Below are positions 12,801 through 25,000 of a DNA stretch of 64,000 nt, one piece after another. Numbering within the stretch: position 1 is the first letter of the stretch; each line of letters starts with the position of its first letter. The stretch lies in NCBI GenBank assembly GCA_903813345.2, contig CAIIXF020000007.1, positions 30,724,698-30,788,697 on the forward strand, given 5' to 3'. Below the pieces are notes generated by a model. It made no database searches. It was given only the letters and a program-made list of their open reading frames with translations, and was not told the origin of the DNA. Made by a program: the position numbers and the translations under genes. Origin of the DNA: Owenia fusiformis. Its lineage: Eukaryota > Annelida > Polychaeta > Sabellida > Oweniidae.

Positions 12801-13255
12801 CCATATGATACAAGAAATACACATGTAAGTATTTCTATCGCTGAAATGTAATGTTAAATGGATTCTCAAGACGATTTATTACTCTGAATTTTCAGCGAGT
12901 GACTTTCAGGGAAGTATAAAGGTACCGCACGATATTGCGCAGGATTGCGGAGCTTTCATGAATCGGGCCTCAGATATCGCTTTTCCACGCATTTGCAAAA
13001 TATCATTAATATACTAGTATATACTTGTTATTCTACAGATTTGACCTCAACTATGGGATAATATCAATTCTCTGTAGCAATTGGACAAACATAGTAAATA
13101 TGAGAATCCACAGTTGAATATATTATTAATCTGTTTTACTTTCTTAGCTTTTCAAAATTGGCATCACGCAGAATGAGATGACAGAAAAGATACTGAATTT
13201 ATTTTAAACTGGCTTTCAGTCCCTTTCGCAAACCCTTACTTGTTTATGTTGACGC
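9824..13255. other. Long non-coding stretch
   Basis: No supported gene over about 3.4 kb. There is an 11-G run at 10434-10444, and CAGTATACGTAG is repeated on either side of it. Otherwise AT-rich unique-looking sequence. Confidence 0.5.
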
Positions 13256-13259
13256 CAAA

Positions 13260-13867
13260 TATGGAAATTGATTTGTAAAAATAACGTTCGAATACATGTT
13301 GAAATTACCACAAGCACACTAAGGTTGGCCAAAGACGAATTATCAAACAATATCATATGGACTACTGGTCAAAAACATCCGCATCTATTAGAATACTGTT
13401 ACACACTGGCGAAACTAGTAGCACTTCCTGTAGACAAAGAAACCAATCATTTATGTGAAAAATGCGGAAATTTATTTCAAGATACAGTAAATCATTTACT
13501 CTTTCAATGTTGCTGCGATGCTGTCTGCACAGGTATGACCATGCACGACTTAGTATGTGACCCCCGCGACGTTGAGGAAGACACAAGCGACAAAATAGCA
13601 GCATTAAGTAAAATTTTGCCACAAATACACAAATCAGTATATGTAAACGGAATCTCATTGGTTCCTACGTTTCAAGATTACAACATGTAAAGTAATAATA
13701 ATATAAGGTAAAAGAGCCTATTGCTCATCATAAATGTATAACTGATGTAAATAACTACCACTTTTGTAAAAAGTAACAAAACAAACTCCGATTGAATCTG
13801 TTAACATGTAATTACGTTAAAAACACTCCATGAATAATGAGAAAATAAAGATATAATAATAATAATA
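13260..13867 (+). mobile_element. 5'-truncated non-LTR retrotransposon fragment with (ATA)n tail
   Basis: The 140-codon ORF at 13268-13690 contains a C-x2-C-x8-H-x4-C cluster (CEKCGNLFQDTVNHLLFQC). This zinc-knuckle-like pattern is found near the C-terminus of many LINE ORF2/RNase H proteins. The ORF is followed by about 150 bp of AT-rich UTR and a tail of ATA repeats (13851-13867), typical of I-like and some other LINE clades. The RT core is absent. LINE is likely; the clade is uncertain. Confidence 0.6.
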
Positions 13868-15167
13868 CCGATTAATGCTGATATTAATTACTTATAGTCT
13901 GGATATTGACCTTGACCCATTTGGAATGACCTTGAGTCAATGATCTTGGTCGTGCGTGACCTCCCAACATAAAAAAGTATGTGCACAACGGGAAGTGTAT
14001 GGTTTTAACGTAGTGAACACGTGGGAGTTACATGTAAATGTTGCCGTCTGATAGTAGTCGATTCGAACGGGCGAAGAATCTGGCTGAATGACAGCTTCAT
14101 TAGGGTACAATTAATGCGATTGAAGCATATGTTAAGGTTGTACGACTATTCAATTATGGTATCAAATTGCTTCTTCCCTTACAAGAAACAAACAGCAAAC
14201 ATACGGCAACAACTTGCTATCTGTCACGATGCATCTGATGCTAGGTATCATAGTTAATTCAACATGATTTGGGAAATTACAAACCATATGGAACTATTTT
14301 TTAAATTACGTCCTAGCTTCCTGTGTACATGTAGACATCACTTTAACTGGTGTAAAACATCGGGTTAAATAGTTACCTCTGTGTTGAGTATATTGATACC
14401 TTGAACACCTACTGGAATAGATGATTGGCTTTAATTCAATCACTTTTAAGTTTCCTCAAAATCGTCATACTTTCTAGATAAATAGGCGTACTACACTAAA
14501 CGCGAGATACACGAACATTTTGACATCGTTCGCAGAAAATTATTTTTGCAGGGGACTTTGTTCACCTGGCATGTATAATCATCGGAAAAATCGAGGAATG
14601 ACCTTTGTTGTGGCAGCTCATTTATGAAGCCATCAAAATTGAAAATTACAAATGATTTTTGCTACAGAAACATTGGAAATAATTAGCTTCCTTTGCGAGT
14701 TTGAGATAGTTGCATATTTTCAAAACAGCATCTACAGGTATGGAACTCATCTAATCGAGAGTTTGATTTAAAGTAGGAATGTTTACCTAGATATAAAGAA
14801 ATACTTCATATATCTGCATTTTACTCATTAATTTATAGTCTAACCGATTAGATAAAAGTAGGGGTAAGTGTCAGCACGCAAATCTATGATTCGATCGAAT
14901 ATCAAAAACATGGTAAACGGTTTCATCGACAAACCATTAAAAACTTCACCGCTGGTATTTGAATTTCGTTCACATACTTTCATGATTTATGTAAGACAGG
15001 TTTGACATTGACCAAGGTTCAAAACTATATTCTTTATGATTATTGAATTTCACAGAGGATATTTGATGTTCTTTAAAAATTTGATTACCGTAGTATTTGA
15101 TCTACATAACTGCTGGAAACTGTCATAGAGGTGGGAAAGAGAGTGCACATGCAAGTAGTCGCAAATG
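13868..15167. other. Non-coding stretch
   Basis: No gene seen. Two TGACCTTGA motifs (about 13909 and 13927) match a nuclear-receptor half-site consensus, but with no neighbouring gene they are not called. Confidence 0.5.
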
Positions 15168-15171
15168 TTAA

Positions 15172-15447
15172 AGGGCCCGTGAAATATTGTATTATCATCT
15201 AAATTTTATTTGTCATCACTTAAGAAATGTTCTGACATTTTCACAAAAATGTTATCTTTCGAAATAAAATTGGTGCTCTTTTAATTTTCAAATATCCGCC
15301 ATTCCAGTAGAAAGAGTTAAGATTTGTAGATCGTCAGCTGTTCACAGATTATTTTCTAAGTGAAAGTCATATTGTTCCATCCATTTAATTTGCTGCCTAC
15401 AAAGACTACACTGTGAGTAAAACTGATTTAAACTTTTCCTGGGACCT
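15172..15447. mobile_element. TTAA-flanked MITE-like element
   Basis: Flanked by TTAA at 15168-15171 and 15448-15451, with short imperfect inverted ends (AGGGCCCGTG... / ...GGGACCT). TTAA duplications are typical of piggyBac and Kolobok superfamilies. It has no coding capacity. Other TTAA-flanked elements with AGNCCC-like ends occur at 24.4-25.9 and 35.5-36.3 kb. Confidence 0.5.
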
Positions 15448-15873
15448 TTAATCAATCGCCTATCTAATATTCTACCGATCAACATAAATCATCTACAGAA
15501 ATGTACGTTGTCTCATAAAATGAAGAAATAATTTAAGATGAGATCAAAGATATATTTTTCACACTTAAAAAAAGTTTATGAGATTATGACTTTTAATTAA
15601 TCATATTCAGTTTACAATTGATTTTTCTGAATTTCTTTATTGATTTTTCTTTATGAAATGAACACAGTAATTGTTAGTTTAGCGAAACTGCAGTCACAAC
15701 GTTCCTAACGGCCAACTTTTCGATAGATGTCAGGACCTTATGTAAAACATCTAAAACGACCAGAGGTCACGGTCGTCGTGGAGCTGTAGTGTAGGGACCA
15801 AGATACTAGAAATGAAATGAAGTGTGGACCAAAAATGTAATGATAAATTTATAAACAATTCCACGTATGTATG

Positions 15874-15879
15874 TTTATT
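15874..15879 (-). promoter_or_regulatory. Polyadenylation signal of gene A (AATAAA)
   Basis: AATAAA on the minus strand about 140 bp after the gene A stop. The surrounding CCACGTAT...AATAAA context (in reverse) recurs 3' of gene B, which supports a shared 3' UTR. Confidence 0.55.
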
Positions 15880-16020
15880 CTGTTTTTAACACTCAAATAA
15901 TAAATATACTGGAACTGGCTAAATAAAAACTCCTGTCTGTAAGTGCATGTAGGTACTAAACTAGTCATTGTTGTCCGTCAGAATCAAAAACACACTTCAA
16001 ATCTCGTGTGATTATGCAAA

Positions 16021-19000
16021 TTATCTTGATGTGGAGCAATACTTTTTGTTTCGTTTACTAACAGTTGCTAGGCATTTGCAAAATCTCTCTCCATTTTGTC
16101 GTTTTGTGCAGACGCCAACTTTAGGGGTACAGTTCAGACAGGGGTCAGATAAAGCTAAAAACAAAAATGTCAAGGTTAATGTTTTTACTCAATTGGTGCA
16201 CCTAAATAATGCTAAATGTTAAGTCTTCAATATTAACCTTATAATTAAGGTATATGTGCATGTCGTCCTTTTAAATAATAGCCATAACTTTCATTTTTTC
16301 GGGTTGAAATATTAGCTATAGGATCTTGTTTTTAATTGAATCAGATTTGTAAAAGATGCATAGGTGGTGACATATTGACATTAGCTATCACCAGTATTAC
16401 ATTTCACTAAATTAAAAAACTTAAAGTGAATCGTTTTCCTCACCCACAGAAGACTCGACTTTGAATTCATGAAAGTATCTTCGACTTTCTGTGATCTTTG
16501 CTCCTAATGCCAATGCGTCCGAGTTAGCTTTCAGAATGAACGACTTGCCAGGTTTCAGTTCCTCGCAACTTTCCTTTATTTTGCTATGTACTCTCCAACT
16601 CTTCTTGACAAAGTAACACATCTTACCCACGTGGTACGTTGTGAAGGGTCTTGGACATTTACCTTTTACATTTATGATAGAATGAATTTATATATCATTT
16701 CCACTCAGATTCAACATTTTCTCTAGACACTTCTCAACTAGACTATCCATATGTATACATAACAGAGGAAAAAGGTAATAGAACATCCATAATACCACCC
16801 AGGTATGAAGCAGACGATCGTCAATATTTATAGCTATTATATAACTCTTTAAGATATCTTTGTTTAGGAACAGTGCAGTACACAATATACAGAATGGAAC
16901 AATAGTAAAATAGTTTCAATGAAAAACAAACCATTTGCGTCTTCTTCAATCACACATATTGTGTATGCCATATCAGAACATGGCTCTATCTGCCAGTAGA
17001 ATAATTGTGGGTCGGTTTTCCTGAAGCCCCAGTTGGTCATTATGTAGCACACATTATCCATTGTTGTTGGTTTAGCTGTTGTACTGGTCGTATCTTTACA
17101 TAAGTACATATTTTTTATTACATAATTCGTTGTGATTTTAAATTTACACATATATGAAATATGTTCTGGATCATAGGGATATTTGGGATTTTGCTTACAT
17201 ATTTAGCCCATGAAAGGTAACGTACCGTCACAATCTTTAGTCTCACTTTCAAGTACATCCCCGGTATAGCTCTGGTAAATTGGTCCATCGGCTGGTAGGT
17301 AACCATATTCTGGGAAGAACCCAGATCTCAATCTTTGTCGCTCTCCACTCCTACATTTACTCCACTCCCCCCATTGGATCCAGCCTATGATTACGAGTTA
17401 TTTTGAGGTGATAGATAAACTTTAAAAATAACAAATGACATTTATACATTTACACAGATGGGAGAAAAACATTTTATAATGCATTGATTAAAATAATACA
17501 TCATTTCATATTCTGATATTCATCACAGCTTTCTGTTTTTAACTAGAAATAGAAGGGAACATGATTTGTAATGATAAAATCACTCAGACCTATGCCGAAA
17601 ACGAGCCACAATCTGTTTAATTATGACATTCACATATTCCGATATGGGACATGACAAATGTATGCTCAATGCTCATTATGCGTGCCAGGTGGAAGAATGG
17701 TAATGTTCTTGTATACCACAATGCATTTTATTGTTCCAGAAAAACATTCAAGCATATCAATTTATAAACAACTTTGTGTATACCCATAACAGTGTCTGCG
17801 ATCCATTGCATGTGGTAGGCCAAATCTGTATGTGTGTGGTTCTTTTGCTCTTTCGTACAGCCTGATAATTTTATGAGGCTGTTCACACCAAGAACCACTG
17901 CGGGTTGTGGAGGCATGTACACCATCTCTGTTTTATTCAGGTCACACATCAACGCACTTCCACTGTATCCCTTATAACAAAGGATATGGTTTATGTATTC
18001 AGAGTTGCACAGGGGTCATTTAAGATATGTCGTTCAAAATTGGTGCCTCGCTTTTAATGAGCAATGTGTGCTAGACTTAACATGTTTTTGTTGCAACACT
18101 GGTCTGTCAGTTGCCAAATATATTGTAAAGAATCGTGGACAAGGAAGTACCTCCCACTTGAACCAATTAACCCTCAAGTTAAACATAACTCCTTTAGGTC
18201 AAAATCCCCTTATACGTCACTTCCGCTGAGAAAAAAAAGTAGTTTTAAAGAATGAATGTAGTCCCAACACAATTGTGATCATGATGAGTCAGTAACCTAG
18301 TATGTAGGTACAGTTGTCATCTTTTTGCAATTACAACATGCCATTTCTTCTGAAAATGCGTTTATTTGGGTTATCTCAAGGAAAATTTCGAGTCAAGTGG
18401 AGTATTAATTTTGCCTTCATTTTTGTGAATTTTAGTTTCTGTCGACAGAGAGAGTGGGTAGTGTCACAATTGACCAATTATTTCAAAAAGTAGATGTTTG
18501 GCCCATATTGAGCTTCGTGTCAAAATGTAGCTTAGACATAGCTTAATAGCCTCGATAGGCCAGTAAGGCCACATAAATCCATAACTCTTGCCCATTGACT
18601 AGTATGGTGACGTGAATTAGGGTTTTTTTGCCATACTGATTGACAGCAGAGAACACAGAGACACGTGTTCTCTACAATATCTTAAATCCTAAATAAGCAT
18701 TTCTTTTAATTAAAATAGGGCTACGATTTCGACATCTTTCCAGATATCCTCATTCTCCTAACCTGCTTGAGGAAAAACCCAGGTATAAGATCAGTGGCTT
18801 GAAAATAAAAGTAAACTTTTAGTACACTAAACCCTGAATTTTGAGCAGGATTGTACGTAGCCTACTCTTTTAAGGATACGATAGGTTTTTATTAAGGAAA
18901 ATGATTAATGATCAACTATTAATGAAATTCCTACCTCACAAAGTGGTCTCTCGCCTGGAATACGCTCTGATCTGATAGTAGGTTTAATATAGGTGTCGTG

Positions 19001-22000
19001 TCTTTCCTCCATCCACACTTTAATTATCCGGCCTTTATCATTATTTTGGGATGAACCGACTTCTATAAAAAAAATTAATATTGCAAGTAGCAATGAATTC
19101 CTAGCTGTGAAATGTCTAAATTATGCACTGGCGTCGTCCCTTGAGTAGGCTCATAAAATATTTTGGGCAAAATATGTATGGCCCCAATTAGTTGGCTTTT
19201 GGGCATTACTTGGCCTCTTTTCGGCTTTTATAGGCCAAATTATCAAAAAAAATTGGGATTTAGGGGCCTTAATCAAATTTTTTCTATTTTGAAGTTTTGA
19301 CAAAATGAGTGGACAAGAGGGAGGAGCTAATTTCTGTTAGAAAATTCAACAAATCTGCAAGATTCATGGCGGTTAATCGGCGATCCACACAGCAGCCATG
19401 ATAATTTTTTGGAAAATGGGATTTCTGTCTTAGCATTTTCATTTCCGAGTCATTTCTGGTTTCCTTTCAGACATATTATCAATAATATGTTACACTTGTT
19501 TATCTACCCTTTTTTCTAAAACAATCTTGTCAAAGGATATGTATCGATATGGTGAACGTTTTTCTCTTAAACCAATAATCGAAAACATTCTGTGAAAACA
19601 CGGCCCTTTATGTAATGTTGACTAATTGACAACAATTAAATGCGAAAATTATATTTTGTATAACTGTTTTTGTGAAAAAAAGTTTTTTAGTGCAATTGTT
19701 TTTTGTTCCTTTTTAAACCTTTTATTTCATCTACAAGATTTTTTTAAATCAACTAAACTCTCCTTTGTACAATTACATATTGAGAGACCTATACACGTTG
19801 TGTTTAAGTTGTTTTGTTCCAATGAGGTTCGGATAGATGTTTTATTTCATTCCAACCATACATGTATGATACCAAGAACAAAAGAAGTGTCTGGTGTGTT
19901 TTCTAAAACAATATAGAAAAAAGTGTATATATATATATATATTTCAAATTATAATGTTACCATCCAAAAGATGGCCATTAAATTGACGATGTGTAAAATT
20001 TTCAGAATTTTTTGATGACTGGTTTAAGAGAAACGTGTGTTCAAAAAGTTCATCATCATCGGAGGCGTTCCCTATATCCCTCCGAACTTCGTTCGATGGG
20101 ATAATAATTCATATACAAACATTATCATGCCACGACTTGAGAGAATTTTGTTCAAGATCTGATGTAGCCTCGCTGATACGACTTATTTCTCTATTTTGTA
20201 AAAAATATCGTCGATAGGACTAATTAAAACATTACATGTCACGCACATAATAAATAACTAAAGATCTAAGAAAAGATGATAGTCGTGTGATATAGCATAG
20301 GCATCTTGAGTTTATGAGCATTCTTATGATTATATAATATCATTTATTTTCAAAGTTTATTTGCCTTTTCTTCCTTGATGATTCGTTAAATATGGGCTAC
20401 AAGCATTCTGGAAATACCTTTATTTGTTTCGCTGATACCGTTTTAGAATGTTATTAAAGTGCCCTATTCAATACCCTAAATGCAATTGTTCGACTTCACT
20501 TCTTAATCCCCCTATCACAACAAACTAGTTCTTACCCGTTCTTGCCAGTCCTACGAAAACGTCGTAAAACGGGCTCAATCTCGGTATGGTCGCCATCGAA
20601 TTTTGAATCGATTCAAAATTCTAAATCACATTCCCCGTCCGGGAAAGTCCATGAAGTTCGTGAACAGACCGTAGAACGTTGTAGCTATGTTCATTCAGTT
20701 CGCACATAGTTTAAAACCGATTCGGCAACGTTATGAAGAACACAGTGACAACTGGTTCTGGTGTGATAGCTATTTTTGTTAATTCGTCCATAAACAGTTT
20801 CTAATACGTTCATCTCGTCTTTATTCCGTCTGCAGTCCGTTGGTATCAAGTTTAGATCGGGTTAAATTGTGCGTTCGTCTCGTCTACACAACATATCCAA
20901 GCAGTTCAATTACGTCCTTAAACTGTTTAAACCAGTTGACAATTATTTGTACCTCGTTCTCAATACGTCCTAATATGTAACTGACTTATCCACCAAATTA
21001 TGAGAACCTACTGTGAACCTTTATAAACGGGGAGGACGTTATTCGGTCGAGCTGGGTCTGTCTACGAACAGAATGAACGAGCTACAAACGGACTAGATTG
21101 GGGTACTCACGGCTGCAATTTACGCCTGACTACACAACGTCGTAATACGTCCCTAGTAGGATTGAAGTACGTCACTTCCGTTCGTAGTGGGTCCCAGTGC
21201 GTCCTGGTCGTCTTAAATACGTTGTCACTCGTTCTGATTGCAGAACGTGACGATCACCAGAACATTTTGAGCATGCTCTAAGTCCTGGAGGACCTATTCG
21301 TCCGAGTAGTTTCATGAAGTTTGTAAACAGATCCCAAACGGTTCTTAGTGGGTTCTTAGTACGTCAAATCCGTTCGTGCACAGTTTAAGCCCGTTTTCGA
21401 GAGCGTACTGAGAACTAGTTTGGTGTGATAGTAGGGTAAAAGAGAGCTTCGTCTTCAGGGTAGTTTATAACACGCATGGTACCAAGTCAATGATCACAAC
21501 GTCAATATATATTTTGGGAGAAAAGAATGCTGAATGGGACAAATCATATCACCTGATCCTGATGCCAATACATGCATAACAATGCAACTGTATATGTAAT
21601 TATATAATATATAAGGACTATGTTTTCATGACATTATAAAAAATCGAGATGAATCTCACTAGAAAAACATAATTTCATGTATTGAAATGAAGAGTTTGTA
21701 AACCGCTATTTTCCTATCAAATTTTTTCCCAGTAATTAAACAGACACAAGTCGCAAAATGTTTGCTATGTAAACAATATAAATAAAATGCATATTATATT
21801 TTTAACATTAAGTTGCAGTTAAACATATATAGAATAAGTTTTAATGACATTTTCTTCATAATTTTGATTTTTCAAAAAGCTAATGAGGGCATGGTACTGT
21901 TTTTATTTGTTTTTGAGTTTTACACATTTTTAAGATTTCTTGGGCATCCAAAATGTTCACGTGACGTCATAAATGCTCACGGACATACCAAATTTGAACA

Positions 22001-25000
22001 GAATGTTTCCTGTATTGAACACTTAATCTATACAAGGAAATTCATAAAAGATCCAGGATGAAGGACTTAATTGAGAAAGTTAGAGGGTATCGTTTCTTGT
22101 GTCATCCTGTATGTTGTTTTTATTAGCACTGTATGCAAACCGAATTACCGTTGTCACCACCGGGTCTCGACATATTACACAGCCACTGTGTCCGTGCAAT
22201 GCATTGCCTTTCGGTAGCAGATTGTGTTTCATTTAATTTCGTTTTATTTATCGATGTTCTAACATTAAGAGATTGTGCGCCTTGGGTGTTGGGGAAATCG
22301 TCCAGTGTTTGTAAACTTTGCTGGAGAAATCCCCGACCCTCATATAGTAGAGTAGAATAATGTTATTAGAAGTCAGATATAGTTGTTATTTAACATAGAA
22401 AGTGCATACTTAGTCCCCAACCAGTTGTAAAACAACCAGCATTTGTAGCCCAGGCTTGGTGACTCAGTGAACAAATACCATGAGAGACTTTAATACAGAT
22501 TCTAGCAGGCAATAAGCTGGGCTGGACGTATGGTTTGTTCATAAAATCCAGTCCCTTGCTAAGTTTAATAAGAGCAATGTCATTTTTGTGCTCTTGAAGA
22601 CCCTCGTGATATTTGTTGTGTACAACAATATGTTCAACATCTCTAGTCTGTTCTGTTGTCTCTGTACGTTTCAACCTCCATTCACCCGCTGTTATTTTCC
22701 AACTCTTCATATCGCATCTGCAAATAGGTCTCAAGAACTAATATACTAACTGATTTAACTTTTAAGAGTACATATGTGATGTGCCAAAACCTTATTAACA
22801 GTAAAAATGAATAAATTAGGTGTACTTATTAATTCTTATTAATGAGACTTATATGGCAAACACATGTCACTGTAACTTTCAACTTCCCATTTTGAAATTA
22901 AACATCGTTACATACGTGAGCTTTTTCTCGTCTTTGTTCCAGCATCCAAGGCTTTTGTCAGTGATGCAATGAGCCGCTGTAACAACCCATATGTTACTTA
23001 AAATCACACCTCCGCACTTATGCTCCCATTCGCTCCCTCCTGCCTTTTTAAACTTTAAGGAAACTACCCATGATAGCATTTCTCTCTGATATACTTTAAC
23101 ATTGGAACCAATAGCGTTCACATATGCACTTGGTAATGAACCTGTCCTGTATATTTTGTCATACTCCTCCGTTCTGTTGACAACTAATAAAAAGATGTAC
23201 CATTGCATTAAAGAGCCATGTGCAGTATTGCAAGTGGTTTTAGACAGTGATATCTTTCAAATGAGTACCTTTTGGCCATAAATACAGTGGTTTTCATTAA
23301 AACAATATGCTTCTCTCAAGGGAAGTCCCCATGCTTGAAATATCAGTCGAACAATTCAAAAAATTATTAATAGGATCTCCATTTTTTCAAAGTATTGAAC
23401 TCAAAAGAGGATCTTCTTTTTCTGACTTTTATTGCATGAAAGGATTATTCAACAAGGGGTCTAAAACACCTTTAAACGTAGAATGGTTTGAAAGTCTAAT
23501 TTTGAAGATATCAATTTTCGATGACCAAAATTATGCTGAAAACAATGTATAGCCTGAGTTTTCCCTATGGGAAAATAACATGGGATGTGTGGTTTTAAAC
23601 TTTAGTGCATATTGTTTTAAGTAATTGAGATAAACAATATACCTTTACAGCACTCTTTGCGCTCAATATCTGTACCACCTAATACGCTGCATGTAGAGGA
23701 GGGTTCTACCTTCTGGCCATCTTCCCCGAAACAAAGCCTTTTTCTATGGGCTATGTTGCAAATTGTATTGTCGCATGGAGTCCAGTCGCCCCAATCTCCC
23801 CACCAAACACGGCCTGCGTCTGATCAAAGAATTTTTACTTGTATTTAGTTTCTAGATGTTATCGAAGGAATGCATGAATGGACAGTGTTTGGAACTATTC
23901 TCTACCTCAACAAACCATTTAGTTTATAAATATATTTCACTCGGTATAGCACCAATATCGTCAAAGTATACTCTGGCGCTCATCTACAAAAGTTATACAC
24001 ATGTTAGGTTTCGAAATGTTTTAAATGGGTCTTACGTTAATTTTATCAAATTGAACCTAATATATTTGTATATTGATGTAGTTCAATGGCAAAAACTAAG
24101 AAATGCTCAAGTAGCAGGCTAGTATGCCGTATTTGACCATTAGTTTTAGACGATACATAAATGGTGACCGAACTATGGGTAAATGCTGGGTTATGTTGGT
24201 CATTTTCTAGATCATATGTTCCCAAGTATCATTGTCATGCAATTGGCCCTAGCGTATGTTGCTTAGACTTAGAGTATTTCTTTTTATAAATGCGTTTTCA
24301 CCTTCCTCATTTGACTTTTCTCTATTTTTTATCATTCATTTTATGTATACCGTTAGTTAATTGTTAACCAAGCCGATTTAAAGGCCCGGTCACACCGCCC
24401 GGACGTTGCTGGAGCGTTCCTTGAACGTTGAAAAAATTCATCAACGCTCGTCAACGCGCACAAAATGGGGAAAAAAACAAAAACACGGGCGTTGGCTTAG
24501 CGGTGCACCGCTGAAGCCGGCGTTGCTTTAGCGTTGATTGGCGGTTGCGAGCGGTTGCGAGCGGTAGCTAGCGTTTGTTTAGCGGTAATGCGAGCGTTGG
24601 TATAGCGGCGTTCTGCGCATGAGAGCGTTGCCTCGGCGGGGGTATAAATAGCAGCAGCGTTGGTTTAGCAGCATATCGCGTTTGACTACTGGGAAATTAT
24701 TTCAAGTGGGAAGTGTTTAAGAGTAAAGACCTTTATTGGAATTTGTAACTTTAACAAAAGTCCTTCAAGGATTAAAGAAGAAATGTTTTAAATCTAAAGT
24801 GCTTCTATTAATGTAATATGACATTAAGAATGAATAACATTATAACTTTTTTTAATAATCTCTCATATCATTTCAAACAAACATATCACAATTTAATCGT
24901 TGCATTTCCATTACTTGGAACCGATTTACGTTCAAATTGCTTTAACAATGTCAAATAACATTTACAGCAAAGTAATAATCATGACGCATGACAAATTTTT

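Noticed and set aside
13909-13937. Two TGACCTTGA nuclear-receptor half-sites
   Set aside because: No neighbouring gene and the motif is short.
15968-16222. Plus-strand open frame
   Set aside because: Antisense of the EGF-like last exon of gene A.
22390-22734. Minus-strand frame as a separate single-exon protease
   Set aside because: It is exon 5 of gene A read through its donor; phases join it to exons 4 and 6.
23657-23848. Plus-strand open frame
   Set aside because: Antisense of the TSP1 exon of gene A.
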